A DNA stretch of 64,000 bases from contig NZ_CAJOCF010000001.1 of NCBI RefSeq assembly GCF_905332535.1, positions 62,001 through 126,000 on the forward strand. Direction: 5' to 3'. The DNA is from Latilactobacillus fragifolii (GTDB lineage: Bacteria; Bacillota; Bacilli; Lactobacillales; Lactobacillaceae). Every line of letters starts with the position of its first letter. Positions within the stretch are counted from its first letter, which is position 1. Shown here in pieces: positions 44,615 to 53,424 of the stretch. The position numbers were made by a program, and so were the translations under genes. The notes below the pieces were generated by a model. The model made no database searches, had not been told where the DNA came from, and was given only the letters and a program-made list of their open reading frames with translations.

Positions 44615-46510
44615 TTACCAAATCGCAACCCGTTTATCAGGGGCTAAGTACATCTGATCAGCTTTTGTAACATTAAACGTCTCGTAAAAAGCTGCCAAGT
44701 TTTGCACTTGAACATTGGCGCGCAACGCGTTTGGTGCGTGAACATCGATATTTAATAATAATTGTTGATATTGTTGGGTGGCTTTCATCCGCCAAATCGT
44801 TGCCCAATTGACAAAGAAAGCTGCCAAATCAACATCGGGTTCTCCCTTAGCTGCTTCAAGCGCACAACTCAAGCCACCCGCATCGGCGATGTTTTCCGAA
44901 ACGGTTAATTTTCCGTTGACCGTTGCACCTGCATATTCTAGCCCATCAAATTCTGCAATCATTTCTTCCGAAAGTGCCTTGAAGTGGGCTAAATCTGATG
45001 CTTGCCACCAATTATGCAAGTTGCCGTACTCGTCGAATTGCGCACCATTATTATCGAAAGCATGGGAGATTTCATGCGCAATCACCGCACCAATTCCCCC
45101 ATAGTTAGCACTGCTACTTTGTGCCAAGCTATAAAAAGGGGCTTGTAAAATTGCCGCTGGGAAAACAATCACATTCTTCGAAGGTGAATAATAGGCATTA
45201 ACTGTGGCAGCGCCCATTTCCCACTTATTACGATCCACTGGTTGCGTCAATTTTGCAAAATTCTCCATTTCAATCGTCCGAATAAAGTCAGCAGTGTTTT
45301 CAAATAATGTCCCACCTTCTGCTTTGGCCACTGTGACCAACTTCGCAAAAATGGGGGCAATCTGGTCTGGATAACCGACATGAATTCCAAGGTGATTGAG
45401 TTTTACAATCGCTTGTTGGCGGGTTTTTTCGGTTAGCCAATCATTTTGTTCAAGACGTTTTTGATAAACGCTAATCATTTTTTGGACCATCTTTTGAACA
45501 TCGGCCTTGGCTGCTTCGCCAAAGTATTGGCGCCCATAATAATCACCAACGACTTGATTAAACATGCCTAAGGCAAGGTAGTAAGCACTTTTTTGTTGGG
45601 GCCGTGCTTCCTTGCTGCCAGATAGCGCCCGACTATACAGCGAACTAATTTGGCGCGCCTCTTCATTCAGATAACCACTCCAACGACGGACCGTCATGAC
45701 TAATAGCCACGCTTTAAAAGTTTCAAAGTTATCGTCTGTCACAAGCTGGTTAAGTTGAGCAAAATATTTCGGCTCCGTCACAATAATTTTTTCTGGTTGA
45801 ACGGGTAATAGCTTATTAAATAAACGTTTAAAATCGAGCGTCGTCTGATGCTGCATAAAATCACTCAATGGCTGTGGATTATAAAGTTTCGCATAATCAG
45901 CCGCTTCCTCAGCACTCTTGACAAAAGGCGCAAGTGAGCGATCAAATGCCAAGGCTAATTTAACCGTCTTTGTTGCATCGACTGGCGCAATTCCAATTTT
46001 CTGTAAGAGCTGAACCATCATATCCGTAAAGACCGTTAATAAATGGTCCGCATTGGGATTATCGGCTTCATAATATGTCTTATCTGGCAAAATTAAGTCG
46101 CTAGCTTCCGCATATAATGCGTGATGGGCTGTATCTTTCATATCAGCATCGACAGATAAGCCAAATGGTGTTGGCAAGCCAGAGAGCACCCAATCAGCCA
46201 ACCCGCGATTATATGTCGCTAAACTATCGAGCGATTGCACCCGGGCCACCATCGGTAAGATTGGTTTCATCCCAAGTGCATCACGCGTTTGAAAGTCCGC
46301 TGCTAGTTCGTAATAATCTAGAAAATGTTGTAACAATGCGTTTTTGGCAGTTGACATCTTAGCAAAATCAGCCATTAATTGCTGATCAATCTCATCAACC
46401 AAGGCAACAAAGCCCCCTGTTGCTGGTTTGTCCGCTGGAATTTCAGCCGTTTTTAGCCATTCTTGATTCACCGCCGTATAAAAATCATCTTGCATTCGCA
46501 CGTTTGTCAT
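44615..46510 (-). CDS. pepO: M13-family endopeptidase PepO
   Basis: 631 residues from ATG 46510. The adjacent ATG 46513 is only 3 nt from AGGAGG, and a longer frame to 46552 has no ribosome site. Neprilysin-type zinc site HEISH in VIAHEISHAFDNNGAQFDE, third ligand Glu in ENIADAGGL, and the substrate-binding NAYYSPSKNVIVFPAAILQ. No signal peptide, so it acts on oligopeptides in the cytosol, as in other lactic acid bacteria. It stands alone between the acetyltransferase and apbE genes. Confidence 0.95.
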   Translation of the reverse strand: MTNVRMQDDFYTAVNQEWLKTAEIPADKPATGGFVALVDEIDQQLMADFAKMSTAKNALLQHFLDYYELAADFQTRDALGMKPILPMVARVQSLDSLATYNRGLADWVLSGLPTPFGLSVDADMKDTAHHALYAEASDLILPDKTYYEADNPNADHLLTVFTDMMVQLLQKIGIAPVDATKTVKLALAFDRSLAPFVKSAEEAADYAKLYNPQPLSDFMQHQTTLDFKRLFNKLLPVQPEKIIVTEPKYFAQLNQLVTDDNFETFKAWLLVMTVRRWSGYLNEEARQISSLYSRALSGSKEARPQQKSAYYLALGMFNQVVGDYYGRQYFGEAAKADVQKMVQKMISVYQKRLEQNDWLTEKTRQQAIVKLNHLGIHVGYPDQIAPIFAKLVTVAKAEGGTLFENTADFIRTIEMENFAKLTQPVDRNKWEMGAATVNAYYSPSKNVIVFPAAILQAPFYSLAQSSSANYGGIGAVIAHEISHAFDNNGAQFDEYGNLHNWWQASDLAHFKALSEEMIAEFDGLEYAGATVNGKLTVSENIADAGGLSCALEAAKGEPDVDLAAFFVNWATIWRMKATQQYQQLLLNIDVHAPNALRANVQVQNLAAFYETFNVTKADQMYLAPDKRVAIW

Positions 46511-46614
46511 CATTATCCTCCTCAAAAGCAGATTCTTTCTCAATTTTACCATTTTGCCACTTATTCCGTTAATGCTTTGCCCCTTGTAATTGTGAAAAAA
46601 CCGGCATTCAGCGG

Positions 46615-47694
46615 CTATTTCGTTGGCAATTGTTTGACCACTTGATAGTTTGCATCTTGGTTAAGTTTAAAGGTCTTCTTCAAGCCATTTGATAAATAAA
46701 TTTTATTATCTTTCGTAATCATGATGGCTTGGATATTCTTCGGTTTATTGTTGATAAGCTGCATGCCATCAACAATGCCCTTATTAAAGACGGCATTTGA
46801 AAGGGCGTCCCCATCCACTGATTTGGGGGAGATAATCGTGACACTCGCCAGATTATTTTCATAAGGGTAACCAGTATGGCGATCAAAAAGATAGATGTAA
46901 GTATGACCATCTTTTTTTAGATAATGTTCATAAATACCAGCCGTAACAACTGAAATATCACGTCCTTCAATCGTACCGACCGACTCACCACGTGCTTTTT
47001 TCGGATCTTGAATGCCAATCGTCCATGGTTTGTTCGTTCCTAATGGTGAGTGTCCCATAACAATCACATTACCGCCTAAATCAATAACGGCTGATGTCAC
47101 ACCATTTTCCTTGAAAACGTGTTTGACTTGATCGGCAATATAGCCCTTCGCGATACCACCAAAATCAAGCCGCATGCCTTTTTTCTTAAGGTAAACTGTC
47201 CGGTTGGCCTTATTCAAGACAACGTCATGATAGTCGACTAATGGTAAGGCTTGATCAATTTCTGCTTGTGCTGGCACCCGTGCGCCTGGTAACCCGATTT
47301 GCCATAAATTGGTAATCGCACCAATGGCCATATCAAATGCGCCATCGGATTCTTGACTATAGTGTAATGCTTTTTCCATTAATGGCCACATGTCTTGGCT
47401 GACCTGGACAGGCTTAACACCGGCATTATCATTAATTTCATCCAATTCAGAGCCCGCCTTGGTTAACGTTGCTTGATTCTCGGACTTCTTAATTCGCGCA
47501 AAAGCTTTATCTAGCACGGCTTCCTTATCTTTATTATAGATTCGTAACGTACAAATCGTCCCCAGATAGTAGTCACTTTTTTCATAGGGCTTTTTGATTA
47601 ACGTTTCTTGAGCAGCCGGTTTATTCTGACAGCCCACCAATCCAAACACCACTCCTAAAAGTACCAGACCGAATTTCAACCATCGTTTTTGCAT
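46615..47694 (-). CDS. apbE: FAD:protein FMN transferase, lipoprotein
   Basis: 359 residues. A lipoprotein signal ends in VFGLVGCQ (lipobox Cys near residue 22). The ApbE domain has YYLGTICTLRIY, FGGIAKGYIAD, VIDLGGNVIVMG and the metal-binding GDALSNAVF. It attaches FMN covalently to Thr residues of extracytoplasmic flavoproteins, using FAD. No target flavoprotein, Rnf or extracellular-electron-transfer gene lies nearby, so its substrate must be encoded elsewhere. No operon partner. Confidence 0.93.
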   Translation of the reverse strand: MQKRWLKFGLVLLGVVFGLVGCQNKPAAQETLIKKPYEKSDYYLGTICTLRIYNKDKEAVLDKAFARIKKSENQATLTKAGSELDEINDNAGVKPVQVSQDMWPLMEKALHYSQESDGAFDMAIGAITNLWQIGLPGARVPAQAEIDQALPLVDYHDVVLNKANRTVYLKKKGMRLDFGGIAKGYIADQVKHVFKENGVTSAVIDLGGNVIVMGHSPLGTNKPWTIGIQDPKKARGESVGTIEGRDISVVTAGIYEHYLKKDGHTYIYLFDRHTGYPYENNLASVTIISPKSVDGDALSNAVFNKGIVDGMQLINNKPKNIQAIMITKDNKIYLSNGLKKTFKLNQDANYQVVKQLPTK

Positions 47695-47774
47695 CCTTTA
47701 ATCGCTCCCCTTGCTACTAAAATCACATAGGTTTATCATACCATGAATCCGCTTTAATTGGTGATTAAAATCAA

Positions 47775-49028
47775 TTACTGGTGCCATTCTTTGTGCTGTT
47801 GATAAGTGGCAAACAATGCTTTAAAAATACCTTTGTCGGAATAAACCAGAATATTCATCCGATAGATAAGCAATGCAAAATAAGTCAGTCCGATTAGTGT
47901 CACCATAGCAACCAGAAGCCCCATGCTAGCACCTAGTGTGCCAACATCGCCATTGGCCAGGCGCACCGGTAACATTATCTGTGAGAACAACGGTACGTAG
48001 CTCACCACGCGAAGCACTGGCATACCGGGCTGTGATGCCAATAAAAAGCCACCCAAATAACTTAGGGTACCTAGTAGAATTAATGGCGAAATGGCTTGTT
48101 GTACTTGGTCCATTCGGGATACAACAGCGCCTAACATTGCCGCCAATACCGTGTAGAGTAAGACGCCAATAATTAAAAAGAGCCCTGCATACCACATTGC
48201 TGGTGCAACCAAAGCACGACGAATAACCGGTAATAATTCCGCTAGCGGTAAGTATTGTTTCAAAATTTGAAACCCTATAATCCCAACCAAAATATAGACA
48301 ACCATCTGCGTGACTAGTAAGGCTAAAATTGCGGCAATCTTTGCAAAAAATTGAGTTTCAATCGAAACACTTGATAGGATAATTTCCATGATGCGCGACC
48401 CTTTTTCAGTCGCAATTTCCTGGGCAATCATTCCAGCATAATTTACAATAAAGATAAACATCAAGACCGTAATTCCAATAGAGATAATTTGGCTTACTTC
48501 TTTAGTGTTTTCCCGGGAAATCTCTTGATGACCATTTTGATAATTAACGGTTACTGGTGCAATGACCGTTGGCGTCATCAAATTATGAATCTGTTCAGGC
48601 GCAACGCCTGCTTGTTGCGCCAAGGCTACTAAGTGAATCTGATTTAACTGATTTTCTAGAATACTTGCATCAAATGATGGACTATCTTTTCGTTGATAGT
48701 AGCGACTGACGGTCTGTCCCTTTTCTTCACTTAGCACTAAATAACCATCAATCTGCTCTTTCTGGAGCGCTTTAGTAGCTTGTTCTTGAGTCGTAATCTG
48801 CTGATTAATCTGATATGTGTTACCTTTTAACTGCTGTAATTCAGCCTGTTCCGTTGGTTGCGACGCCAAAACTGCAATCCTAACGGGGTCTTTACTATGA
48901 TTCATCAAACGACTGACCCCAAGTGTTATCCCAATCATCACAATTGGCATTAAAATCATGATTAGATATGCTGGACTCTTAATATTCTTTAGAAATACTT
49001 GTTTAAAAATGACCCTAAACTTAAACAT
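47775..49028 (-). CDS. ABC-2 type exporter permease (NatB-like)
   Basis: 417 residues. An N-terminal TM (SPAYLIMILMPIVMIGITLGV) is followed by an extracytoplasmic domain of ~150 residues (~40-185) and five to six TMs in the second half. The topology and the IATEKGSRIMEIILSSVSIETQFFAKI loop are typical of NatB/YhaP-type permeases. With the preceding ATPase it would form a two-gene exporter, possibly for Na+ or for a toxic compound. The start overlaps the ATPase stop by 8 bp. Confidence 0.88.
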   Translation of the reverse strand: MFKFRVIFKQVFLKNIKSPAYLIMILMPIVMIGITLGVSRLMNHSKDPVRIAVLASQPTEQAELQQLKGNTYQINQQITTQEQATKALQKEQIDGYLVLSEEKGQTVSRYYQRKDSPSFDASILENQLNQIHLVALAQQAGVAPEQIHNLMTPTVIAPVTVNYQNGHQEISRENTKEVSQIISIGITVLMFIFIVNYAGMIAQEIATEKGSRIMEIILSSVSIETQFFAKIAAILALLVTQMVVYILVGIIGFQILKQYLPLAELLPVIRRALVAPAMWYAGLFLIIGVLLYTVLAAMLGAVVSRMDQVQQAISPLILLGTLSYLGGFLLASQPGMPVLRVVSYVPLFSQIMLPVRLANGDVGTLGASMGLLVAMVTLIGLTYFALLIYRMNILVYSDKGIFKALFATYQQHKEWHQ

Positions 49029-49917
49029 GGCCTTCCTCCACTTTCATCCTAAAGATTTCATCGAGGGTTGGTGCTTGTTGACTAAACTCTAAGATGTACC
49101 CTTTTTGGGTGGCTAATTCAAAAATTGTTTTACCGACCGCTTCGTCAGCTAAAGTTAATTCAAACCGCTCTCCGTGCTGTGTTACACGTGAAACGCCATC
49201 AATCTTCGCTAAAGTTTCAGGTGCTAAAGGCGCCTCTAAGAATAGTTGCGTTCGACCAAACTGATTCCGAATTTCATTGATTGTCCCAGATAACACCACT
49301 TGACCATCACGTAACATCACGATTCGATCACTAATCCGCGCGACATTCGTCATATCATGGCTTGAAAAAATGATTGCCGAACCTTGTTCTTTAAGCCATA
49401 AAATTCCTTCTTCTAAGCGTTCTGCGTTCACGGGATCGAGTCCACTAAAAGGTTCATCAAGAATGATGAGTTCCGGTTGATGGATCAACGTCGCAATCAA
49501 CTGTACTTTTTGTTGATTCCCCTTTGAAAGATCCTTGATTTTATCAGTCCGCTTACCCTTCACCCCGAAGCGCACCAACCACTCATCAATCTGTGGTTTG
49601 ATGGCTGCGATGCTGCGCCCACGAAGCTGTGCAAAGTACAAAATTTGTTGTTCCACGGTCATCTTGGGATACAATCCGCGTTCTTCTGGCAAATAGCCAA
49701 GTTGATCATAATCCGCAGCGGTAAAGGCCCGCCCTTTCCAAAGAATCGTGCCACTATCTGGCGCCATAAAATTCAAAATCATCCGAAAAGTCGTTGTCTT
49801 TCCGGCTCCATTTTGACCAATCAAGCCTAATATTTCGCCCGATTGGACAGTGAATGAAACATCGTCAACCGCTTGCATTGCCCCGAACTTTTTGGATAAA
49901 TGTGATAACGTCAACAC
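49021..49917 (-). CDS. ABC exporter ATPase (NatA-like)
   Basis: 298 residues from GTG 49917, preferred because GGGGGG stands 8 nt before it and because the protein then begins at the usual LTLSHLSKKFG. Walker A GQNGAGKTT, signature LSKGNQQKVQ, Walker B LIILDEPFSGLD and switch His FSSHDM. The C-terminal ~75 residues form the extra domain seen in NatA/YhaQ-type proteins. It is the first gene of the exporter pair, and the left flank of the IS element lies ~210 bp upstream. Confidence 0.9.
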   Translation of the reverse strand: MLTLSHLSKKFGAMQAVDDVSFTVQSGEILGLIGQNGAGKTTTFRMILNFMAPDSGTILWKGRAFTAADYDQLGYLPEERGLYPKMTVEQQILYFAQLRGRSIAAIKPQIDEWLVRFGVKGKRTDKIKDLSKGNQQKVQLIATLIHQPELIILDEPFSGLDPVNAERLEEGILWLKEQGSAIIFSSHDMTNVARISDRIVMLRDGQVVLSGTINEIRNQFGRTQLFLEAPLAPETLAKIDGVSRVTQHGERFELTLADEAVGKTIFELATQKGYILEFSQQAPTLDEIFRMKVEEGHV

Positions 49918-50178
49918 ATCTTTAACCCCCCTATTTTTCACTACCTTAACTATACCGTATTCATTACGGAAGCGCATTATTCAAATAATTAAATTTTAAA
50001 GATTCCGCCGCATTGCCCACAATGATTATGGCTTGCTATCATTGCCTATACTCAATTGCCAAATGGTCCTGTCACACAAATAACAGCGCCTTTTTTACCA
50101 AAAAAAGAGCTACAGCTACTATCAATTGACCTATACCCCAATTGTTAAAGTAAAAACTTTAATGATTGGGGTATTTTG

Positions 50179-50688
50179 ATGACTAAAATTTCTAAACAGA
50201 CAAAATTAAAAGCAATCCTTGAGTATCATCAAGGAGAATTTAGTAAGAATCAAATCAGTAGAAAATACGGCATAAATCAAACAAGATTTAATTTGATGTG
50301 TGTAGCGTATGAATACTTTGGCCCTGATTTTTTATTAAATCCACCTAAAATTACGAGCACTTTTAGAATTAAGATTGCTAGTTGGGCAATTCAAAATAAT
50401 GCATCATACAGTGCAGTCGCTGCTAAATTTGGTTATATTAATGTACGTCAAATCCAACAATGGAAAGAAATATATCGTACCGAAGGTCCGAATGGTTTAT
50501 GCTTAATACAAAAAGGGCGGAAATCAACCATGACGACTAAAAAGAAAACTAATAATAAAAAAGTACTATCTCCTACAGAAAATCGACTAAAACAGTTAGA
50601 AGCTGAAAATCTTGAGCTGCGTATCAAAAATGAAGCGTTAAAATTATTGGCCTCGATGAAGCAACAAACAAAGAAATTGCCCAAGTGA
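50179..50688 (+). CDS. IS150-group transposase OrfA
   Basis: 169 residues from ATG 50179, right after the IS hairpin. Two helix-turn-helix units (KAILEYHQGEFSKNQISRKYG and WAIQNNASYSAVAAKFGY) precede a basic linker and a C-terminal leucine-zipper-like helix (NRLKQLEAENLELRIKNEAL). It binds the IS ends. The stop TGA overlaps the GTG of orfB. Confidence 0.9.
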   Translation: MTKISKQTKLKAILEYHQGEFSKNQISRKYGINQTRFNLMCVAYEYFGPDFLLNPPKITSTFRIKIASWAIQNNASYSAVAAKFGYINVRQIQQWKEIYRTEGPNGLCLIQKGRKSTMTTKKKTNNKKVLSPTENRLKQLEAENLELRIKNEALKLLASMKQQTKKLPK

Positions 50689-51539
50689 TTTGCCAACTCG
50701 AGGCCCGATTCAAATTAGCTGATCTTTTACGAGTGTTGCCAATCGCTCCAGCTACATTTTACTATTGGCGTCGCCAATTTAAGAAGCCTGATAAGGACAA
50801 AAAACTCAGAAAACTGATCTTATCAATCTGGAAATCAGATCACCATCTAGGGAGTGTTCGAATTACACAGATTTTATCAAATGATTATGGCCTTAAGGCC
50901 AATCACAAACGTGTCTATCGGATAATGAAACTTCTGAATATCCAAGGTGAAGGTTATAGAAGAAAGCAACGGAAATATGATTCTTCTAAAGGGCCCGAAG
51001 GGCACCGAGTTAAAAATAGATTAAACCGTCGGTTTAAAACTAATCGACCATATCAAAAGATGGTGTCTGATGTCACTGAATTTCGAATTCCCAAAACAAA
51101 CGAAAAAATATATATTGAACCAATTATGGATCTATATAACAATGAAATATTAACTTACAGTATTACAAGCGCCAGTCCCAATCTTGAATTTGCTTTAAAA
51201 CCATTAGAGATGTTACTTAAAATCCTGCCCAAAACGACCTACAAACAATTCCTACACACTGATCAGGGGTGGCAATATCGGCATAACGCGTGGCAATTTA
51301 AACTTAAAAAAGCCCATATAACACCAAGTATGTCTCGACGAGCTACTTGCCTAGATAATGCTTGTATTGAAAGCTTCTTCAATAAATTAAAAGTTGAAGT
51401 AGACGATTTACGACAATACAATTCCGCCAAGGAATTAATTCTAAAAATAGAATCATGGATAACCTATTACAATACAAAACGTATTCAAATGAAACTAGGC
51501 GGCACATCGCCGGTAAAATACCGACAACGTGCCGCCTAG
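50685..51539 (+). CDS. IS150-group transposase OrfB (DDE integrase domain)
   Basis: 284 residues. An N-terminal HTH_21 region (LILSIWKSDHHLGSVRITQIL) is followed by the rve fold with catalytic Asp in MVSDVTEF, Asp in FLHTDQGWQY and Glu in CIESFFNKLK. The frame opens with GTG overlapping the orfA stop. A -1 frameshift fusion is usual in the family, but I did not find a classic slippery A-run upstream, so coupled initiation is possible here. The coding sequence ends 39 bp before the right inverted repeat. Confidence 0.9.
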   Translation: MICQLEARFKLADLLRVLPIAPATFYYWRRQFKKPDKDKKLRKLILSIWKSDHHLGSVRITQILSNDYGLKANHKRVYRIMKLLNIQGEGYRRKQRKYDSSKGPEGHRVKNRLNRRFKTNRPYQKMVSDVTEFRIPKTNEKIYIEPIMDLYNNEILTYSITSASPNLEFALKPLEMLLKILPKTTYKQFLHTDQGWQYRHNAWQFKLKKAHITPSMSRRATCLDNACIESFFNKLKVEVDDLRQYNSAKELILKIESWITYYNTKRIQMKLGGTSPVKYRQRAA

Positions 51540-51579
51540 AAAAGACAACTAAATATTTACTTTAACTTTTGGGGTATAC

Positions 51580-52367
51580 CGCAAACACTTCATGTGGCTT
51601 TTCCAAAAAAGATTAATAAAATTGAAATTGAAAAGATTCCTTTTTTTAAAACAAGAACTGAAGAAGAAATTAAGATTGGCGATTTTTTTGAGAATCTTAA
51701 TTATATTGTAAATCTTCAGCAGCGTAGGCTCGAACTTCTTAAGAAGTTGAAACGGGGATATTTACAACAAATGTTTCCTGCTAAAAATCAGTACTCTCCT
51801 AGATTAAGATTTAAAGAATTTAACGATGATTGGAAACAAAGTAAGTTGGGAAATCAGGTTTTATTTATTAATGGTAGAGCCTATAAACAAAATGAATTAT
51901 TGGATTTTGGGAAATATAGGGTTCTTAGAGTCGGAAACTTTAATACTAATGATAAGTGGTACTATTCTAATTTGGAGTTAGAACCTGATAAATATGCAAA
52001 TAAAGGAGACTTATTATATATATGGGCTACAGATTTTGGTCCTAAAATGTGGAATGAGGAGAAAGTAATTTATCATTATCATATTTGGAAATTAAATATC
52101 CTAAATAAGAAGCTTAATAAACAATATCTATTCATTTGGTTACAAACAGATAAAGAAAGAATTAAACAAAGCACAAATGGAACAACAATGTTACATGTTA
52201 CAAAAGGAAACATAGAGCAGAGGAATTTTCAGTATCCTCAGATACATGAACAACAAAAAATAGGAAAATTTTTTCAAACACTTGATCAGTTTATTACACT
52301 TCAGCAGTCTAAAATTAAACAACTGCAGCAATTAAAACAAGCTTATCTTCAAAAACTCTTTCCTTAA
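51580..52367 (+). pseudogene. HsdS type I restriction specificity subunit, 5'-truncated by the IS
   Basis: The frame readable from 51594 has 257 residues. It begins inside the end of TRD1 (PKKINKIEIEKIPFF), enters the central conserved helix (LQQRRLELLKKLKRGYLQQMFP), then TRD2 (~80-235), then the C-terminal conserved helix (LQQSKIKQLQQLKQAYLQKLFP). Most of TRD1 and the start are missing where the IS right end abuts. The 80-bp segment 51714-51793 is identical, in inverted orientation, to part of the second hsdS at 53425-54660. No hsdM or hsdR is adjacent, so it is most likely a silent cassette. Confidence 0.85.
51714..51793 (+). repeat. 80-bp inverted repeat, copy 1 (central conserved region of hsdS)
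   Basis: Base-for-base identical to the reverse complement of 54053-54132, over the whole central conserved helix of HsdS. The two copies face each other across 2,259 bp that contain the recombinase gene. Recombination here would exchange the downstream target-recognition domains. Confidence 0.95.
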
Positions 52368-52381
52368 AAATTGACTTTAGC

Positions 52382-52412
52382 AAAAAAGGTCGCGAAAATT
52401 CGCGGCCTTTTT
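52382..52412. terminator. Bidirectional terminator between hsdS and recombinase genes
   Basis: AAAAAAGGTCGCG pairs with CGCGGCCTTTTT (one G-T pair) around a 6-nt loop. It lies between the convergent hsdS fragment and the recombinase gene. Confidence 0.85.
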
Positions 52413-52414
52413 GT

Positions 52415-53338
52415 TTAGTTCAGTGTCATCAAGCACTGCATTATTTTGTCGTTATCTTTACTATCAAGTTCTTTGATAATATGCAGATACGTTTTTTGCG
52501 TGGTTGTCATATTAGCATGACCTAGTCTTTTAGCAACTGATGCTAGCGAAACGCCCGCATATAGCAAAATTGAAGCATGCGTATGTCTGAGACCATGCAC
52601 GCTAATGACCGGAATCTGTGCTTGTTTGCATTTACGTTCTAGGTAGTGATTCGCTGTATCATTATGTGTTCGGCGTGTTCTGTCGATAAAAATCGGTTCC
52701 TTTTCAGGCAAATCTTTAATTAAATGTGCAAATTGAGTTGCGATTTGCCAGTCCAATGAAATTTTCCGAACTGATGACTGATTTTTAGTTGATTGAAAGC
52801 CGCCGCGATAATGTTTGTAATTCCATGTTTTATCAATCGTTAGCTGTTGGGTCCTAAAATCAAAGTCCGATGGTGTCAGTCCTAGTGCTTCACCGAAACG
52901 CAACCCCGTTTTAGCGAGTAATAAAATAAAGTAATCCCAGTTAACCTCGTCTTCTAGATTCAAGACACCAAAAAGTCGGCGCAACTCACCCTGATTAAGA
53001 TATTTCATCTTATGTCGTCTTTGGACAACGCCCTTGATAATCGCCTTACGCGTCGGATCTTTCTTCAAATACCCTTCGTCAAGTGCATCGTAGATTGACG
53101 ATTTCAACTGATGATGGAAATCCATTGTCGTTTGATGTTCATGCGTTGCAGCATAGTCGTTTAATAATTGTTGGTATGCTCGACGGTCTAACTCCGATAA
53201 TAACAGCGTTGGCGCAAGCGTTTTAATCTGGCGTTGCGTTAATTCATATTTATCGTAAGTAACCTGTTTAATCGCACCGCGCTTGTATAACACCATCCAT
53301 TCTTCAAAGTATTCGTGAAAAAGATATTTTCTCCGCAT
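52415..53338 (-). CDS. Tyrosine recombinase linked to hsdS cassettes
   Basis: 307 residues. An N-terminal SAM-like core-binding domain (~1-105) is followed by the catalytic domain with Arg in TGLRFGEALGL, the HxxR box in HGLRHTHASIL, the His/Trp region LGHANMTTTQ and the nucleophile Tyr in KTYLHI. GGGAG lies upstream of the ATG. Enzymes of this size between oppositely oriented hsdS genes invert specificity cassettes in streptococci and lactobacilli, and the 80-bp inverted repeat makes that the best explanation here. It could alternatively be a relic of an integrated element. Confidence 0.87.
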   Translation of the reverse strand: MRRKYLFHEYFEEWMVLYKRGAIKQVTYDKYELTQRQIKTLAPTLLLSELDRRAYQQLLNDYAATHEHQTTMDFHHQLKSSIYDALDEGYLKKDPTRKAIIKGVVQRRHKMKYLNQGELRRLFGVLNLEDEVNWDYFILLLAKTGLRFGEALGLTPSDFDFRTQQLTIDKTWNYKHYRGGFQSTKNQSSVRKISLDWQIATQFAHLIKDLPEKEPIFIDRTRRTHNDTANHYLERKCKQAQIPVISVHGLRHTHASILLYAGVSLASVAKRLGHANMTTTQKTYLHIIKELDSKDNDKIMQCLMTLN

Positions 53339-53355
53339 AACTAACCACTCCCCTA

Positions 53356-53385
53356 TAAAAAATAGTGACCAATTTTGGTCACTAT
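53356..53385 (-). terminator. Palindromic hairpin with T run upstream of the recombinase gene
   Basis: A perfect palindrome with 11-bp arms (ATAGTGACCAA and its complement) around TT, followed on the reverse strand by TTTTTT. It lies 40 bp after the hsdS stop and 18 bp before the recombinase ATG, so it may end hsdS transcripts or attenuate the recombinase. Confidence 0.6.
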
Positions 53386-53424
53386 CAAAGTATAAATAAA
53401 TAGTCGTTAATTAACGAATTTTGT

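Larger units (their letters stand above)
50132..51578 (+). mobile_element. IS3-family (IS150 group) insertion sequence, apparently intact
   Basis: About 1.45 kb with imperfect terminal inverted repeats: the left end TATACCCCAATTGTTAAAGT matches the complement of the right end ...ACTTTAAC-TTGGGGTATA. It holds two overlapping frames, orfA and orfB. The left end also forms a hairpin with a T run (50134-50177) just before orfA, which would stop transcription entering from outside. No clear target-site duplication: the left flank ends GACC and the right begins CCGC. The right flank is a truncated hsdS. The exact right boundary may be off by 1 bp. Confidence 0.88.

Noticed and set aside
50600-50700. 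Classic A-rich -1 frameshift site between orfA and orfB of the IS
   Set aside because: I found no A6G-type slippery run in the overlap before the orfB frame is closed upstream by TGA; overlapping GTGA fits coupled initiation as well.
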